From NCBI RefSeq assembly GCF_001517105.1, contig NZ_LPVF01000012.1, forward strand, positions 124,001 to 188,000: DNA of 64,000 nt. Reading direction: 5' to 3'. The position numbers were made by a program, and so were the translations under genes. Each line of letters begins with the position of its first letter. The stretch's first letter is position 1. The notes beneath the pieces are model-generated. The model was given only the letters and a program-made list of their open reading frames with translations, searched no databases and was not told where the DNA came from. Below are positions 41,114 through 48,614 of this stretch, in pieces. This DNA comes from Bacillus halotolerans (GTDB lineage Bacteria > Bacillota > Bacilli > Bacillales > Bacillaceae).

Positions 41114-41142
41114 TTGACGCCTCTTATACGCTAGCGTATAGT
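41114..41142 (+). promoter_or_regulatory. Promoter and operator O1 of the hydrolase operon
   Basis: TTGACG (41114-41119), 17 bp, TATAGT (41137-41142). TATACGCTAGCGTATA, a perfect 16-bp palindrome, occupies 41125-41140 and overlaps the -10. The same palindrome overlaps the promoter at 43764. Confidence 0.8.
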
Positions 41143-41192
41143 TTATTGTAACGAAGGGCCCTCGTTAATAAAATCCGAGAGGGGTTAACGAA

Positions 41193-41999
41193 ATGATTAA
41201 CGAAACACAAAAACTGAATAAGGCGATTTTAGAACGAAACGGAGGCGCAGCCCCACCGACCAAAGCAAAGCTGCACCGTCCGAATCGAGCGAAGCACTTC
41301 CAGTATATCACAGCGTTTATTCTATGCGCAATGTTATCCGCATTCACAGCAGTCACCGCAGTCACCGCGCAAGCCACCGATGTTTACCGCAACTTTGCCG
41401 AACTCCAAGCAAACGAACCCGAGACGAATTACAACATATTCGCGACCGATCACGCCACACCCGTTTTGATACTCGCGCCACACGGCGGCAGTATTGAAGG
41501 CGGAACTAGCGAACTTGCCCGCGAACTCAGCAACGACTATTCAACGTATCTTTTCGAATCGCTTAAGACGCCGAATGGCTTCGACCTCCACATCACGAGC
41601 ACTCACTTCGACGAACCGACCGCGCTTGACCTGGTTACGCGCCACCAACGCGTTATATCGCTCCATGGTTATAGCGACAGCGCCGAACACATTATCGTAG
41701 GTGGCACCGATCCAATACGCGGTCAGGCGTTAGTGGACCGCTTGAATGCTGCCGGCTTTAGCGCCGAACTCGTAGGCGAAGGACATCGATTTGCGGGCGC
41801 CAGTGCTGCGAATATAGCGAATAAGTGCGTAACCGGCGAAAGTCTGCAGCTGGAACTTAGTACCGGTTTGCGGAAAAGCATGTTCGGTACGTTCTCGCTT
41901 ACTGGACGCGCTGGAACCGAAACCGAGACGTTCTATAAATTTACCGGGTTGCTGTCGGCCTTTATTAACGAAAATTATAACGTTGGAGGTAACGAATAA
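41193..41999 (+). CDS. Poly-gamma-glutamate hydrolase (PghP/YndL-type zinc peptidase)
   Basis: The 268-residue protein has an N-terminal hydrophobic signal or anchor (YITAFILCAMLSAFTAVTAVTAQA, about residues 35-60) and a zinc hydrolase domain of the phage poly-gamma-glutamate hydrolase family: LAPHGGSIEGGTSELA, VISLHGYSD and LQLELSTGLRK carry the zinc ligands and catalytic residues. Phage PghP enzymes cut the gamma-PGA capsule that blocks adsorption. Export means the lysogen itself may shed or remodel capsule. ATG at 41193 follows GAGAGGGG; the promoter carries operator O1. Confidence 0.88.
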   Translation: MINETQKLNKAILERNGGAAPPTKAKLHRPNRAKHFQYITAFILCAMLSAFTAVTAVTAQATDVYRNFAELQANEPETNYNIFATDHATPVLILAPHGGSIEGGTSELARELSNDYSTYLFESLKTPNGFDLHITSTHFDEPTALDLVTRHQRVISLHGYSDSAEHIIVGGTDPIRGQALVDRLNAAGFSAELVGEGHRFAGASAANIANKCVTGESLQLELSTGLRKSMFGTFSLTGRAGTETETFYKFTGLLSAFINENYNVGGNE

Positions 42000-43762
42000 T
42001 GATGCGATATACGTTGGAAGTCGAAAAGTACGGTATTTACTGCGATGGAACTGAGGCGGCCGCAACTACGCAAGGAATCAATCGCGCAATTTTCGAAGCC
42101 GCTGAGGCCGGTTATTCTGAGGTTTATATACCGAAAGGTAAATATCTTATAGACGCAGTAAATCGACTTTCTGTTAAGCCGGAAGAAGGAGCCGGGATAC
42201 GTGTGCCATCGTGCATAACTCTAATATTGCATCCAAAAGCAGAATTCATCGTTGAGTCAAATAGTTCTTACGGTTATTCATGCATCTATATTGGAGAGGT
42301 CAAGGATGTAACGATAAAAGGCGGCAAGATCCGAGGCGAGCGTTATCAGCACGATTTTACCGGTCACGGCGACCTCGAAAAGAGGAAAACGCACGAATGG
42401 GGTTACGGCATAAACGTACATGGCTCGAAAAACGTCGTAATTGAAGGCGTTGATATTGCGGACTTTACTGGCGACTGTATTATGGTTAACGCGCAAGGAA
42501 TGCTTAACGTTTCCTGGACGACTTACCGCCCCGCTCGCAATATAACGATTAAAAACTGCAAGTTAGACGGAGCACGCCGTAATAACATATCGGTTACAGG
42601 CGGCGAGGACGTTAAGATTCATGATAACGAAATTACCAACGCGGGCATAAACGATGGCTGTATGCCAATGTTGGGCATTGACATCGAAGGATATGGTGAA
42701 GGCGACATTGATTACGAAGAGCCACGCAACGTCAAAATAACGAATAATACTTTCGTAGGCAACGTGGCACAGTCGGTGTGTAACTTCAGCGGTTATGAGG
42801 TCGTTATATCCGAAAACCATTCGGACAATACGATCTCTTACGGATATGGAACCGATACAAACATCGAAAATAATATATTTGTTCGTAAGGATAAAAAATA
42901 CACTGCAATTGCGGGGCTCGGTGTTTCGGCAGGTTTCATAGGAAATAACGCAACCATTTCCGGTAATACAATAAAAGGCTTCAGCAGTGGTATAGATGTT
43001 CGCGGCGGTGACGTTACCGTTTCAGACAATACGATTTCAGAATTAAGCGTGGACGGTATTGCCTTAGCCACATTCGAAGCCAAGAACGTTAAATTCTCGG
43101 ATAATACCGTAAACCACTGTCCAGGAAAGCTGTGTTGCGCGCGCAATTCTAGAGATATAACGTTCGAAGGTAACGAATTAAATGACTCGGATATCACCGC
43201 GATGGAGATCATCGATTCTACCAACGTTAAAGCAAAGTCGAATGATATAAAGCGAAGCAAACAAGGCGTCGTAATTACGAGGTCCTCAGCGAAAGTATTC
43301 GATAATGACGTCGATCTTACCGAGTATCCTAACGCTGCGGGATACTCGGTAGCTTTCGATAAAGGCAGTGACGTATTTATTAAAAACACTCACATCCCAT
43401 CGCCAACAAACATGGCTATATACGGAGAAAGCGCTGAAGGTCGAACGGTGCGCATCAAAGACAACGATATAACTGACGCGAAGTGTTTGATACCGATTTA
43501 CGTTATAGGCGGTAAAAAACCCGAGATATCAGGAAATGATATAACGTTTAACCGGACGTCTTCCGGTGGTTACGGCATTCAAACGAAGAACACAGACGGC
43601 GCGTTAGTAAAGGAAAACGTTGTTTATTCCGTTAGTTCTTTCGCGTTGTATAATCCGATAAAGACCTCCGAGTCTATTAATTCGCGAGTTATCGGAAACA
43701 AAATATCCGGCAACCTTTCGCTTAATCAAACGGACATAGAGACGAATAATATTCCAATTTAG
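41999..43762 (+). CDS. Right-handed beta-helix protein (polysaccharide-lyase/depolymerase-like)
   Basis: The stop of the hydrolase gene overlaps this start (TAATG). The 587-residue protein starts with YGIYCDGTEAAATTQGINRAI, a spike-type head, followed by about 15 parallel beta-helix coils rich in NITIKNC, VKITNNTF, VTVSDNTIS and KAKSNDI. It resembles Glyco_hydro_28-like phage depolymerases. No signal peptide is visible, so it could be a virion spike or be released by lysis. Substrate unknown; pairing with a capsule hydrolase suggests envelope degradation. Confidence 0.75.
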   Translation: MMRYTLEVEKYGIYCDGTEAAATTQGINRAIFEAAEAGYSEVYIPKGKYLIDAVNRLSVKPEEGAGIRVPSCITLILHPKAEFIVESNSSYGYSCIYIGEVKDVTIKGGKIRGERYQHDFTGHGDLEKRKTHEWGYGINVHGSKNVVIEGVDIADFTGDCIMVNAQGMLNVSWTTYRPARNITIKNCKLDGARRNNISVTGGEDVKIHDNEITNAGINDGCMPMLGIDIEGYGEGDIDYEEPRNVKITNNTFVGNVAQSVCNFSGYEVVISENHSDNTISYGYGTDTNIENNIFVRKDKKYTAIAGLGVSAGFIGNNATISGNTIKGFSSGIDVRGGDVTVSDNTISELSVDGIALATFEAKNVKFSDNTVNHCPGKLCCARNSRDITFEGNELNDSDITAMEIIDSTNVKAKSNDIKRSKQGVVITRSSAKVFDNDVDLTEYPNAAGYSVAFDKGSDVFIKNTHIPSPTNMAIYGESAEGRTVRIKDNDITDAKCLIPIYVIGGKKPEISGNDITFNRTSSGGYGIQTKNTDGALVKENVVYSVSSFALYNPIKTSESINSRVIGNKISGNLSLNQTDIETNNIPI

Positions 43763-43763
43763 C

Positions 43764-43792
43764 TTGACTTTACCTATACGCTAGCGTATAAT
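43764..43792 (+). promoter_or_regulatory. Promoter and operator O2 of the small-moron operon
   Basis: TTGACT (43764-43769), 17 bp, TATAAT (43787-43792), with the palindrome TATACGCTAGCGTATA at 43775-43790 overlapping the -10, identical to O1. Confidence 0.8.
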
Positions 43793-43820
43793 TTAATTAT
43801 AGAAAGGAGGGAAAAACGAA

Positions 43821-43934
43821 TTAAACGCGGAAACGGTACTAATTATAACGGCGATAGTAAACTTCGTCATTGCGGTAACGAATTTGGCAACCGCCTGCGT
43901 TAACGCAAAAAACGCTAATCGCAAAAACGACTAG
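43821..43934 (+). CDS. Possible small membrane protein without canonical start
   Basis: After a strong GGAGG at 43806-43810, an open frame of 37 codons reads ELNAETVLIITAIVNFVIAVTNLATACVNAKN-like, a single transmembrane helix with a basic tail (stop at 43934). The codon in starting position is TTA (43821), not TTG. It may be a decayed or non-canonically started gene; the ATT one base upstream leads to an unrelated short peptide. It resembles the TM protein at 44031. Confidence 0.35.
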   Translation, partial: LNAETVLIITAIVNFVIAVTNLATACVNAKNANRKND

Positions 43935-43945
43935 CGCCAGAAACG

Positions 43946-44001
43946 TTGATACGGGGATAGATGTGAGAGTCCTCCCCGTGTCTCCTATAGTACCGTATCA
44001 A
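43946..44001 (+). ncRNA. Leader RNA with two mutually exclusive hairpins
   Basis: TTGATACGG (43946-43954) can pair with CCGTATCAA (43993-44001), and ACGGGGA (43951-43957) with TCCCCGT (43973-43979). The two helices share the bases ACGG, so only one can form. It lies in the untranslated leader between operator O2 and the small membrane-protein genes, like an attenuator or riboswitch expression platform. Confidence 0.45.
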
Positions 44002-44030
44002 AAACGAAAACACAAGGAGGCGAGCGCGCC

Positions 44031-44120
44031 ATGTTAACGGCTTTATCTATCGTAATTACGGCGGCGGCCCTGATCGTTGCAATCGCGGGCCTGGTCGTCG
44101 CATTCAAACGGAGGCGATAA
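44031..44120 (+). CDS. Small membrane protein, 29 aa
   Basis: ATG at 44031 has AAGGAGG upstream. The 29 residues form one helix (MLTALSIVITAAALIVAIAG then LVVAFKRRR) with a basic C-terminus, so it should insert with the tail inside. It resembles small phage- or toxin-type peptides, function unknown. First clear gene after the leader RNA. Confidence 0.6.
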   Translation: MLTALSIVITAAALIVAIAGLVVAFKRRR

Positions 44121-44124
44121 CGGT

Positions 44125-44328
44125 ATGCAGCAGCTTATGATTCGCAAAATATGGTCGGATACACCGGCACTTACACCGCAGCAGGAAGCGCAGATCCTCG
44201 ACCTATACGAGCGCCCCGCCGCCGAATTCGGTCGATGTGGGCGCGCTTACCAAATTGGCATCAATTCGATGTTACAATACTTCGGCTATCGGATCGAAAA
44301 TGAGATCGGAGACGCTAACGATGGTTGA
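44125..44328 (+). CDS. Hypothetical 67-aa protein
   Basis: ATG at 44125 has GGAGG at 10 nt, four bases after the membrane-peptide stop. The protein (MIRKIWSDTPALTPQQEAQILDLYERPAAEFG, INSMLQYFGYRIENEIG) is helical and soluble, unrecognised. The stop overlaps the start of the next gene by 8 nt. Confidence 0.5.
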   Translation: MQQLMIRKIWSDTPALTPQQEAQILDLYERPAAEFGRCGRAYQIGINSMLQYFGYRIENEIGDANDG

Positions 44329-44437
44329 ATACGCTTGTAACGAATGTAATTACGCAAGACTTGACGTAAAAATAGAGCCTGACGCGTGCCGCCCTACGTG
44401 TGGAGCGCGCCTACAGGTCGAGGAGGAAATCGTATGA
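44321..44437 (+). CDS. Small zinc-ribbon-like protein, 38 aa
   Basis: ATG at 44321 lies inside the end of the preceding gene. The 38 residues contain CNEC at the N-terminus and CRPTCG at about residue 23, a small zinc-knuckle-like arrangement, with an acidic tail. Part of a tightly overlapping operon. Confidence 0.5.
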   Translation: MVEYACNECNYARLDVKIEPDACRPTCGARLQVEEEIV

Positions 44438-44871
44438 AACGTTTATTTAAATCAATCGTAATCACCGCGGCTCTTTTAACGAGTACAATCGCCTTAGCAC
44501 CGCAAGCAGACGCAGCATGGTCGGGCTGGCAGACGGAAAAGTTCGGACATAAAGCGCGTGTATATACGGATGCGACTACGTATACTAGCAGCGCGAAGAC
44601 GGTCGATTGGAAAGCCGAAAAGAAAGGCGCGGCCACGCTTTATTATACGGCCGGCGTTTATAAAAAGCGTTCAGGTGGCGGGCTGACTGACACTGGCTTG
44701 GTACAGCGCGGAAGCTTTAAGACCGCAACGCCGCTGAAGTCATTTAGCGTAAAGTCGATCCGTGGTAAAACTGGCTCCGGAAGCTACGTAATCCAGATCG
44801 ATTGTTATACGGATTCAGGCAAGCGCCATTATATCGGGACTTTTGAGTCAGCGCGTTTTAACGTGAAATAA
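44434..44871 (+). CDS. Secreted protein, 145 aa
   Basis: ATG at 44434 overlaps the preceding stop (ATGA) and follows GAGGAGG. An N-terminal Sec signal peptide (MKRLFKSIVITAALLTSTIALAP with ADAAW cleavage at about residue 29) precedes a ~115-residue beta-rich domain (WQTEKFGHKARVYTDATTYTSSAK, ATLYYTAGVYKKRSGGGLTDTGL, YVIQIDCYTDSGKRHYIGTF). It resembles small secreted proteins of unknown role in Bacillus phages. As the last gene of the O2 operon it would be made with repressor off; a lysogenic-conversion function is likely. Confidence 0.6.
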   Translation: MKRLFKSIVITAALLTSTIALAPQADAAWSGWQTEKFGHKARVYTDATTYTSSAKTVDWKAEKKGAATLYYTAGVYKKRSGGGLTDTGLVQRGSFKTATPLKSFSVKSIRGKTGSGSYVIQIDCYTDSGKRHYIGTFESARFNVK

Positions 44872-45050
44872 GCGTGTGTGAGCCGTTTTAAGCTGCGGGG
44901 TACCCTAGCGTACCTGATCGGCGTTATGGCGACTCTTTCGCTTTGATTTCGTGGGAAATTTGAGGCTGGCGCACAGTTTCGTCGGTTTTTCCGCATACTA
45001 ACGTGTTATAATTTACCTATACAACGCGAATAGACACGGAGGTTTAGCGG

Positions 45051-45233
45051 ATGGAGGAAAAGGATTACGAAACAAAGGGATACAATACGACGATAACGTA
45101 CGAATATAAGGAAATGCCGGATGTTCGCGCAGGGCGTTGCGATAACTGCGACTATACGTTATTTAAGAGCTCGGTAAAGAACGGAAAGTTTTTGCGCGAA
45201 TGTAGAAGATGCGGCATGAAAAAGAATATATGA
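45051..45233 (+). CDS. Zinc-ribbon protein, 60 aa
   Basis: ATG at 45051 follows CGGAGG. The 60 residues contain CDNC (about 33) and CRRCG (about 52), a C4 zinc ribbon, with an acidic N-terminus. Small zinc-ribbon proteins abound in phages; role unknown. A TATAAT hexamer lies about 40 nt upstream. Confidence 0.6.
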   Translation: MEEKDYETKGYNTTITYEYKEMPDVRAGRCDNCDYTLFKSSVKNGKFLRECRRCGMKKNI

Positions 45234-45246
45234 GGGGGAAATATTA

Positions 45247-45438
45247 ATGGGAGGTATATGTAAGGCCTGCGGATTTGAGGAGACCGAAAAGGAAAAATTC
45301 AGAAGAGTAGTTAATGGCGGAGCTGTTGAACGTCTAGCAAGCCCTGATAGCTTTTTAACCGAAATCGATATGGAATCTTACTTAGGCATGTGTCCTAAAT
45401 GCTTTACTGTTCGCGTTCTAAATGTTGATTCCAATTAA
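45247..45438 (+). CDS. Zinc-binding protein, 63 aa, AT-rich
   Basis: ATG at 45247 follows GAGGGGG. It contains CKAC near the N-terminus and CPKC near the C-terminus, with an acidic middle. The base composition is more AT-rich than the surrounding genes, hinting at separate origin. A terminator follows directly. Confidence 0.6.
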   Translation: MGGICKACGFEETEKEKFRRVVNGGAVERLASPDSFLTEIDMESYLGMCPKCFTVRVLNVDSN

Positions 45439-45449
45439 AGAAAAATAAA

Positions 45450-45475
45450 GACGCCTTAGCGGGCGTCCTTTTTCG
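45450..45475 (+). terminator. Terminator of the zinc-ribbon genes
   Basis: GACGCC and GGGCGTC pair with a five-base loop and are followed by CCTTTTTC. It also fits the minus strand, closing the replication operon. Confidence 0.75.
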
Positions 45476-45477
45476 TT

Positions 45478-46281
45478 TTATACCTCCTTGACGTTAAACA
45501 GCGCGATCAACGTTTTGTCCGGCGTCTTAGATTGTCGATAGAAAACGTTAGGGTTAAACGTAAATCGCTCCGGCTCTGTACCAACTTTAATGCGCGCGAC
45601 AACGTACTCACCGTCAAACTTCATCTGCTTAAGGCGGCGACCTAGTGTGTCCGACGTTACTCCGATAGCTTCCGCAAGCTCTTTCTTATTAAACCACCGG
45701 ATGCGTTTCGGATTCTTTTCGAAAGGATTTTCGCAAAGTGCATTCGTCTCGAAATGTATGAACGGCAACATGCGATAAATAAGACCGATGTCCGTCGCCT
45801 TCACTTCGCTATATACGCGTTTAATTTTCGCAGTATACAGCTTAACAACGTATTGGCTACCGAAGTTGCCTTTAAAGTGGTAGTGCTCGTTTACGCTGTA
45901 ACCATCGTTGGTCTCTCGGATAATGTCACGTTCAATGCATGCGGATAAGAAATCATAGAAGGTCATTCGTTTCTTGCCGAGCTGTAATACGTCCATCATA
46001 TCCGTAGTTGACATAGGCGTTTTATTTCGGCTCGATTTAACGAGAACACCGTTATAGTCAACGTAACACTGAAGAAGCATTAAATAACCGCACTGTGCCG
46101 TTGTAAGAGCGTTATAGACTTCGTGAATATTAGACATATTCGCGTTAGAGAAGTCGCGTCGATCGGCCGTCTTTTCTTGTTGCTGGCGGAAGGCTTCGTC
46201 TTGGTTTCGGTGACGCAGCGTATAGCTTTCTGATAGATCCTCGCCGGTTTCTGTGTTCACAACTCGTAATCTTCTACTCAT
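45478..46281 (-). CDS. Putative phage replication / transcription protein
   Basis: ATG at 46281 follows AAAGGGG; the frame upstream has no ribosome-binding site. The 267-residue protein has winged-helix-like segments (YLMLLQCYVDYNGVLVKSS, DVLQLGKKRMTFYDFLSACIERDII) and ends with a second HTH (NKKELAEAIGVTSDTLGRRLKQMKFDGEYVVARIKVG). It resembles plasmid and phage Rep-type initiators of Bacillus with two winged helices, but the family is not certain. It begins the replication operon. Confidence 0.5.
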   Translation of the reverse strand: MSRRLRVVNTETGEDLSESYTLRHRNQDEAFRQQQEKTADRRDFSNANMSNIHEVYNALTTAQCGYLMLLQCYVDYNGVLVKSSRNKTPMSTTDMMDVLQLGKKRMTFYDFLSACIERDIIRETNDGYSVNEHYHFKGNFGSQYVVKLYTAKIKRVYSEVKATDIGLIYRMLPFIHFETNALCENPFEKNPKRIRWFNKKELAEAIGVTSDTLGRRLKQMKFDGEYVVARIKVGTEPERFTFNPNVFYRQSKTPDKTLIALFNVKEV

Positions 46282-46345
46282 ATAAACGTCCCCTTTTCGA
46301 TAAAATAAAAAGCGCTGTATAAGCGCTCTCATAACGTATAGACAA

Positions 46346-46834
46346 CTAGTGGTAGGTTTTTTCGCCTGTAGCGATATTTACGGTGAATTGCCCTGGCGTC
46401 TTTCCGTTAACAAACGCGGAGTAACATTTCCTGCGCTCTAAATTTCGAGCCTTGGCACGCTTATCGAGTAGTTTATTTTCGTAATTGGATCGTGTTCTGC
46501 GGATTGGTAGACCTTTGTACGCACCGTTTTGGTCGTACTCTTCCGCCAACTTATCGGAGGCTTCTCGTTTATAACGCTCCTCCAACTGTGTCTCGCTCAT
46601 AATCGGGTATTCATTTCGCGTAACTTTATCCGGGTGTGAATCGGAAAGCTCCTCGTAAATTATGAGATTAGCCAATCGGTCAAGCGCGGTAACGTCCGGC
46701 TGTTCTCCGGTAGAGTCATAATAAGCGTTTACTAACGCCATAGTTTCTTTGATACGTTCCTGGCGCGCCAGCTTTCCGGCCTTAGTACGTTGGTACATTT
46801 CCTTAATTGTTTCGTGCAGCAAAGGTTTATCCAT
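46346..46834 (-). CDS. Hypothetical 162-aa phage protein
   Basis: ATG at 46834 has GGAGGG upstream. A basic, charged, helical protein (RIKETMALVNAYYDSTGEQPDVTAL, RTRSNYENKLLDKRAKARNLERRKC) with a short C-terminal beta segment (GQFTVNIATGEKTYH). Unrecognised. It overlaps the end of the sigma-like gene by 8 nt. Confidence 0.5.
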   Translation of the reverse strand: MDKPLLHETIKEMYQRTKAGKLARQERIKETMALVNAYYDSTGEQPDVTALDRLANLIIYEELSDSHPDKVTRNEYPIMSETQLEERYKREASDKLAEEYDQNGAYKGLPIRRTRSNYENKLLDKRAKARNLERRKCYSAFVNGKTPGQFTVNIATGEKTYH

Positions 46835-47216
46835 TGATTCGCCCTCCCGTCGTATACCCTTCGTTATGACTCGCCCAGTAGTAGTAAATGTCCGCAACCT
46901 TTTCGGCAGACCTCGATATATAAGCCTCTACATTTTGTTTAGCGATGCCCATCCGTTCGCCCGCCTCTGCTTGCGTTAGTTCTCCGAAGTAAACGAGCTC
47001 GATCGCCTGACGCTGGCGGTCCGTTAGATTCGCTAATTCGATCGCCTTGTGAATATCGATAAGAATCGTCGCCGCGTCGTAATCTCCGCATCGCTTGCGG
47101 CTGACGAACTTCTGATAATCGGCGAGTAATAGTTTCACGCCTTCTGCGTTATCGAGCGCATAAGTTGCGTCGAATTCGCGTTCCTTTCGGTGTAGATCAA
47201 CTTTTACTGAACCGAT
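46827..47216 (-). CDS. Sigma-70 region 4-like factor, probable ATC start
   Basis: The C-terminal half has the region 4 pattern LTDRQRQAIELVYFGELTQAEAGERMGIAKQNVEAYISRSAEKVADIYYYW (recognition helix KQNVEAYISRSA). The only canonical start, GTG at 47138, has no ribosome-binding site. AAAGGGG lies 9 nt before an in-frame ATC at 47216, giving 26 more residues (GSVKVDLHRKEREFDATYALD). It may redirect RNA polymerase to late phage promoters or act as a late-gene activator. Total length 129 residues in the long form. Confidence 0.65.
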   Translation of the reverse strand: MGSVKVDLHRKEREFDATYALDNAEGVKLLLADYQKFVSRKRCGDYDAATILIDIHKAIELANLTDRQRQAIELVYFGELTQAEAGERMGIAKQNVEAYISRSAEKVADIYYYWASHNEGYTTGGRING

Positions 47217-47234
47217 GTTAACCGTCCCCTTTCG

Positions 47235-47263
47235 TTGACTCCTTCGTTAATTTCGTTTATGAT
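47235..47263 (+). promoter_or_regulatory. Promoter of the 47296 gene
   Basis: TTGACT (47235-47240), 17 bp, TATGAT (47258-47263), divergent from the sigma-like gene. Confidence 0.55.
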
Positions 47264-47295
47264 TAACGTAAACGCTTCCGAAAGGAGTTTCGTTT

Positions 47296-47691
47296 ATGGT
47301 TCTTACGTGGATATCTAACGACTTTGAGCGCAACCTCAAAGCGTACATAACTATCGAAAAGCAGCGCCGCCTGTTCATCTCGGCAGGAGCGCGTCGTATT
47401 ATCGGATTACCTACGGACGGTCCGTTTTATTTGACGGTCGCCTATGACGCGGATGAAAAGCGTATCGTAGTCGGCAAGCCCGAGTTAATAAACCAACCGG
47501 ACGTCAAGCCGTTCAAGTTCGATAAGCGCGGCAACGTGTCGGCCATTCCGTTCTTGCGTAAGGTCGGCATTGATTTTGATAGCCTACCGCAGCGCTATTA
47601 TTTGATCGGCGATGGCGAGGCGTCCAAGCAACCGTATTTAGCGTATCCTTCACATACATACGCGTTTCAGTTAGACGCCGACGCCAATTGA
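47296..47691 (+). CDS. Hypothetical protein, 131 aa
   Basis: ATG at 47296 follows AAAGGAG. A soluble beta-rich protein (TIEKQRRLFISAGARRIIGL, FYLTVAYDADEKRIVVGKP), somewhat like SpoVT/AbrB-type barrels in its first half, ending YAFQLDADAN. It runs opposite to the replication genes and its last 25 bp overlap the methyltransferase gene tail to tail. Possibly regulatory. Confidence 0.5.
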   Translation: MVLTWISNDFERNLKAYITIEKQRRLFISAGARRIIGLPTDGPFYLTVAYDADEKRIVVGKPELINQPDVKPFKFDKRGNVSAIPFLRKVGIDFDSLPQRYYLIGDGEASKQPYLAYPSHTYAFQLDADAN

Positions 47692-48614
47692 TCCGCAAGC
47701 GCCCTTCCGATATACCACGCAACGCGCGAAGCAATTCCGTTACCGACAATCCGATATTGCGCCGATAAAGAAATATCGTCTGGCAGGACGTAAGTATCTG
47801 GCGCAGATTGGATTCGGAGACATTCGCGAACGGTGAAACGGCGCGGCGCTTCCGTTGGGTGGATCGGCTGTCCGCTGTTGTGGTGTGCTGGAATCGTATT
47901 AGACGGCTTATCTAGCGATTGCACGCGATTGGCTTGATCGTATGTGTATTCGCTTTTTGGCGTCCAATATTTTCCGCAGTCTTGACGTTCGGGTTCCGGT
48001 AAATCGCCGATAACATCCCGCAATACTCGCGTCCGATAATCGCCTTCTAACGGCTTCGGAAACTCGAAAGTAAAGCCGAGGTCTTTCCGTACACCGACGA
48101 TAAACACCCGCTCGCGCTTCTGTGCTACACCGTAATGCCACGCATTTATAACCTGCCAACTAATCTCGTAACCTATTTCGTTAAATTTCTCGATAAGCGC
48201 ATCAAATGTAGGACGGTGGCGCTTCGTTATCAACCCTTTTACGTTTTCAAACACGAAGGCTTTCGGCTGCTTTGCCGCAATGATTTCGAGGTAGCGCCAT
48301 ACTAATTTTCCGCGTTCTCCGTCAGCGCCGGCGCCTTTGCCTGCGACCGAGAAGTCCTGACACGGAGGGCCTCCGAATATAACGTCTGTGTTCGGTAAAC
48401 TATCGATATCTACTGCGTTAATATCCGCCTGTTCAACGTGATCGCCGAAATTATGGCGGTAGGCTTTAACGGCATTCTTATCGAAGTCCAGCGCCTTTAC
48501 AATATCGTATCCAGCCGCTTTAAAGCCGATTGCTCCAAGTCCGCCTCCGCAAAAAAGTTCCAGTACCGTAAGTCCGGTTGCCGGCTGTTGCGGCGTTAAG
48601 TTAAACTCCGTCAT
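47667..48614 (-). CDS. DNA (cytosine-5) methyltransferase
   Basis: All core motifs are present in the 315 residues: motif I LFCGGGLGA (20-28), motif IV GGPPCQDFS with catalytic Cys85, motif VI ENV (123-125), motif VIII QKRERV (165-170), the target-recognition region about 180-255, and motif X QYRIVGNGI near the end. It methylates cytosine C5 from SAM. No restriction enzyme is adjacent, so it is an orphan methyltransferase, as in SPbeta-type phages, protecting phage DNA from host restriction. ATG at 48614 follows GGAGG and overlaps the kinase gene. Confidence 0.95.
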   Translation of the reverse strand: MTEFNLTPQQPATGLTVLELFCGGGLGAIGFKAAGYDIVKALDFDKNAVKAYRHNFGDHVEQADINAVDIDSLPNTDVIFGGPPCQDFSVAGKGAGADGERGKLVWRYLEIIAAKQPKAFVFENVKGLITKRHRPTFDALIEKFNEIGYEISWQVINAWHYGVAQKRERVFIVGVRKDLGFTFEFPKPLEGDYRTRVLRDVIGDLPEPERQDCGKYWTPKSEYTYDQANRVQSLDKPSNTIPAHHNSGQPIHPTEAPRRFTVRECLRIQSAPDTYVLPDDISLSAQYRIVGNGIASRVAWYIGRALADQLASASN

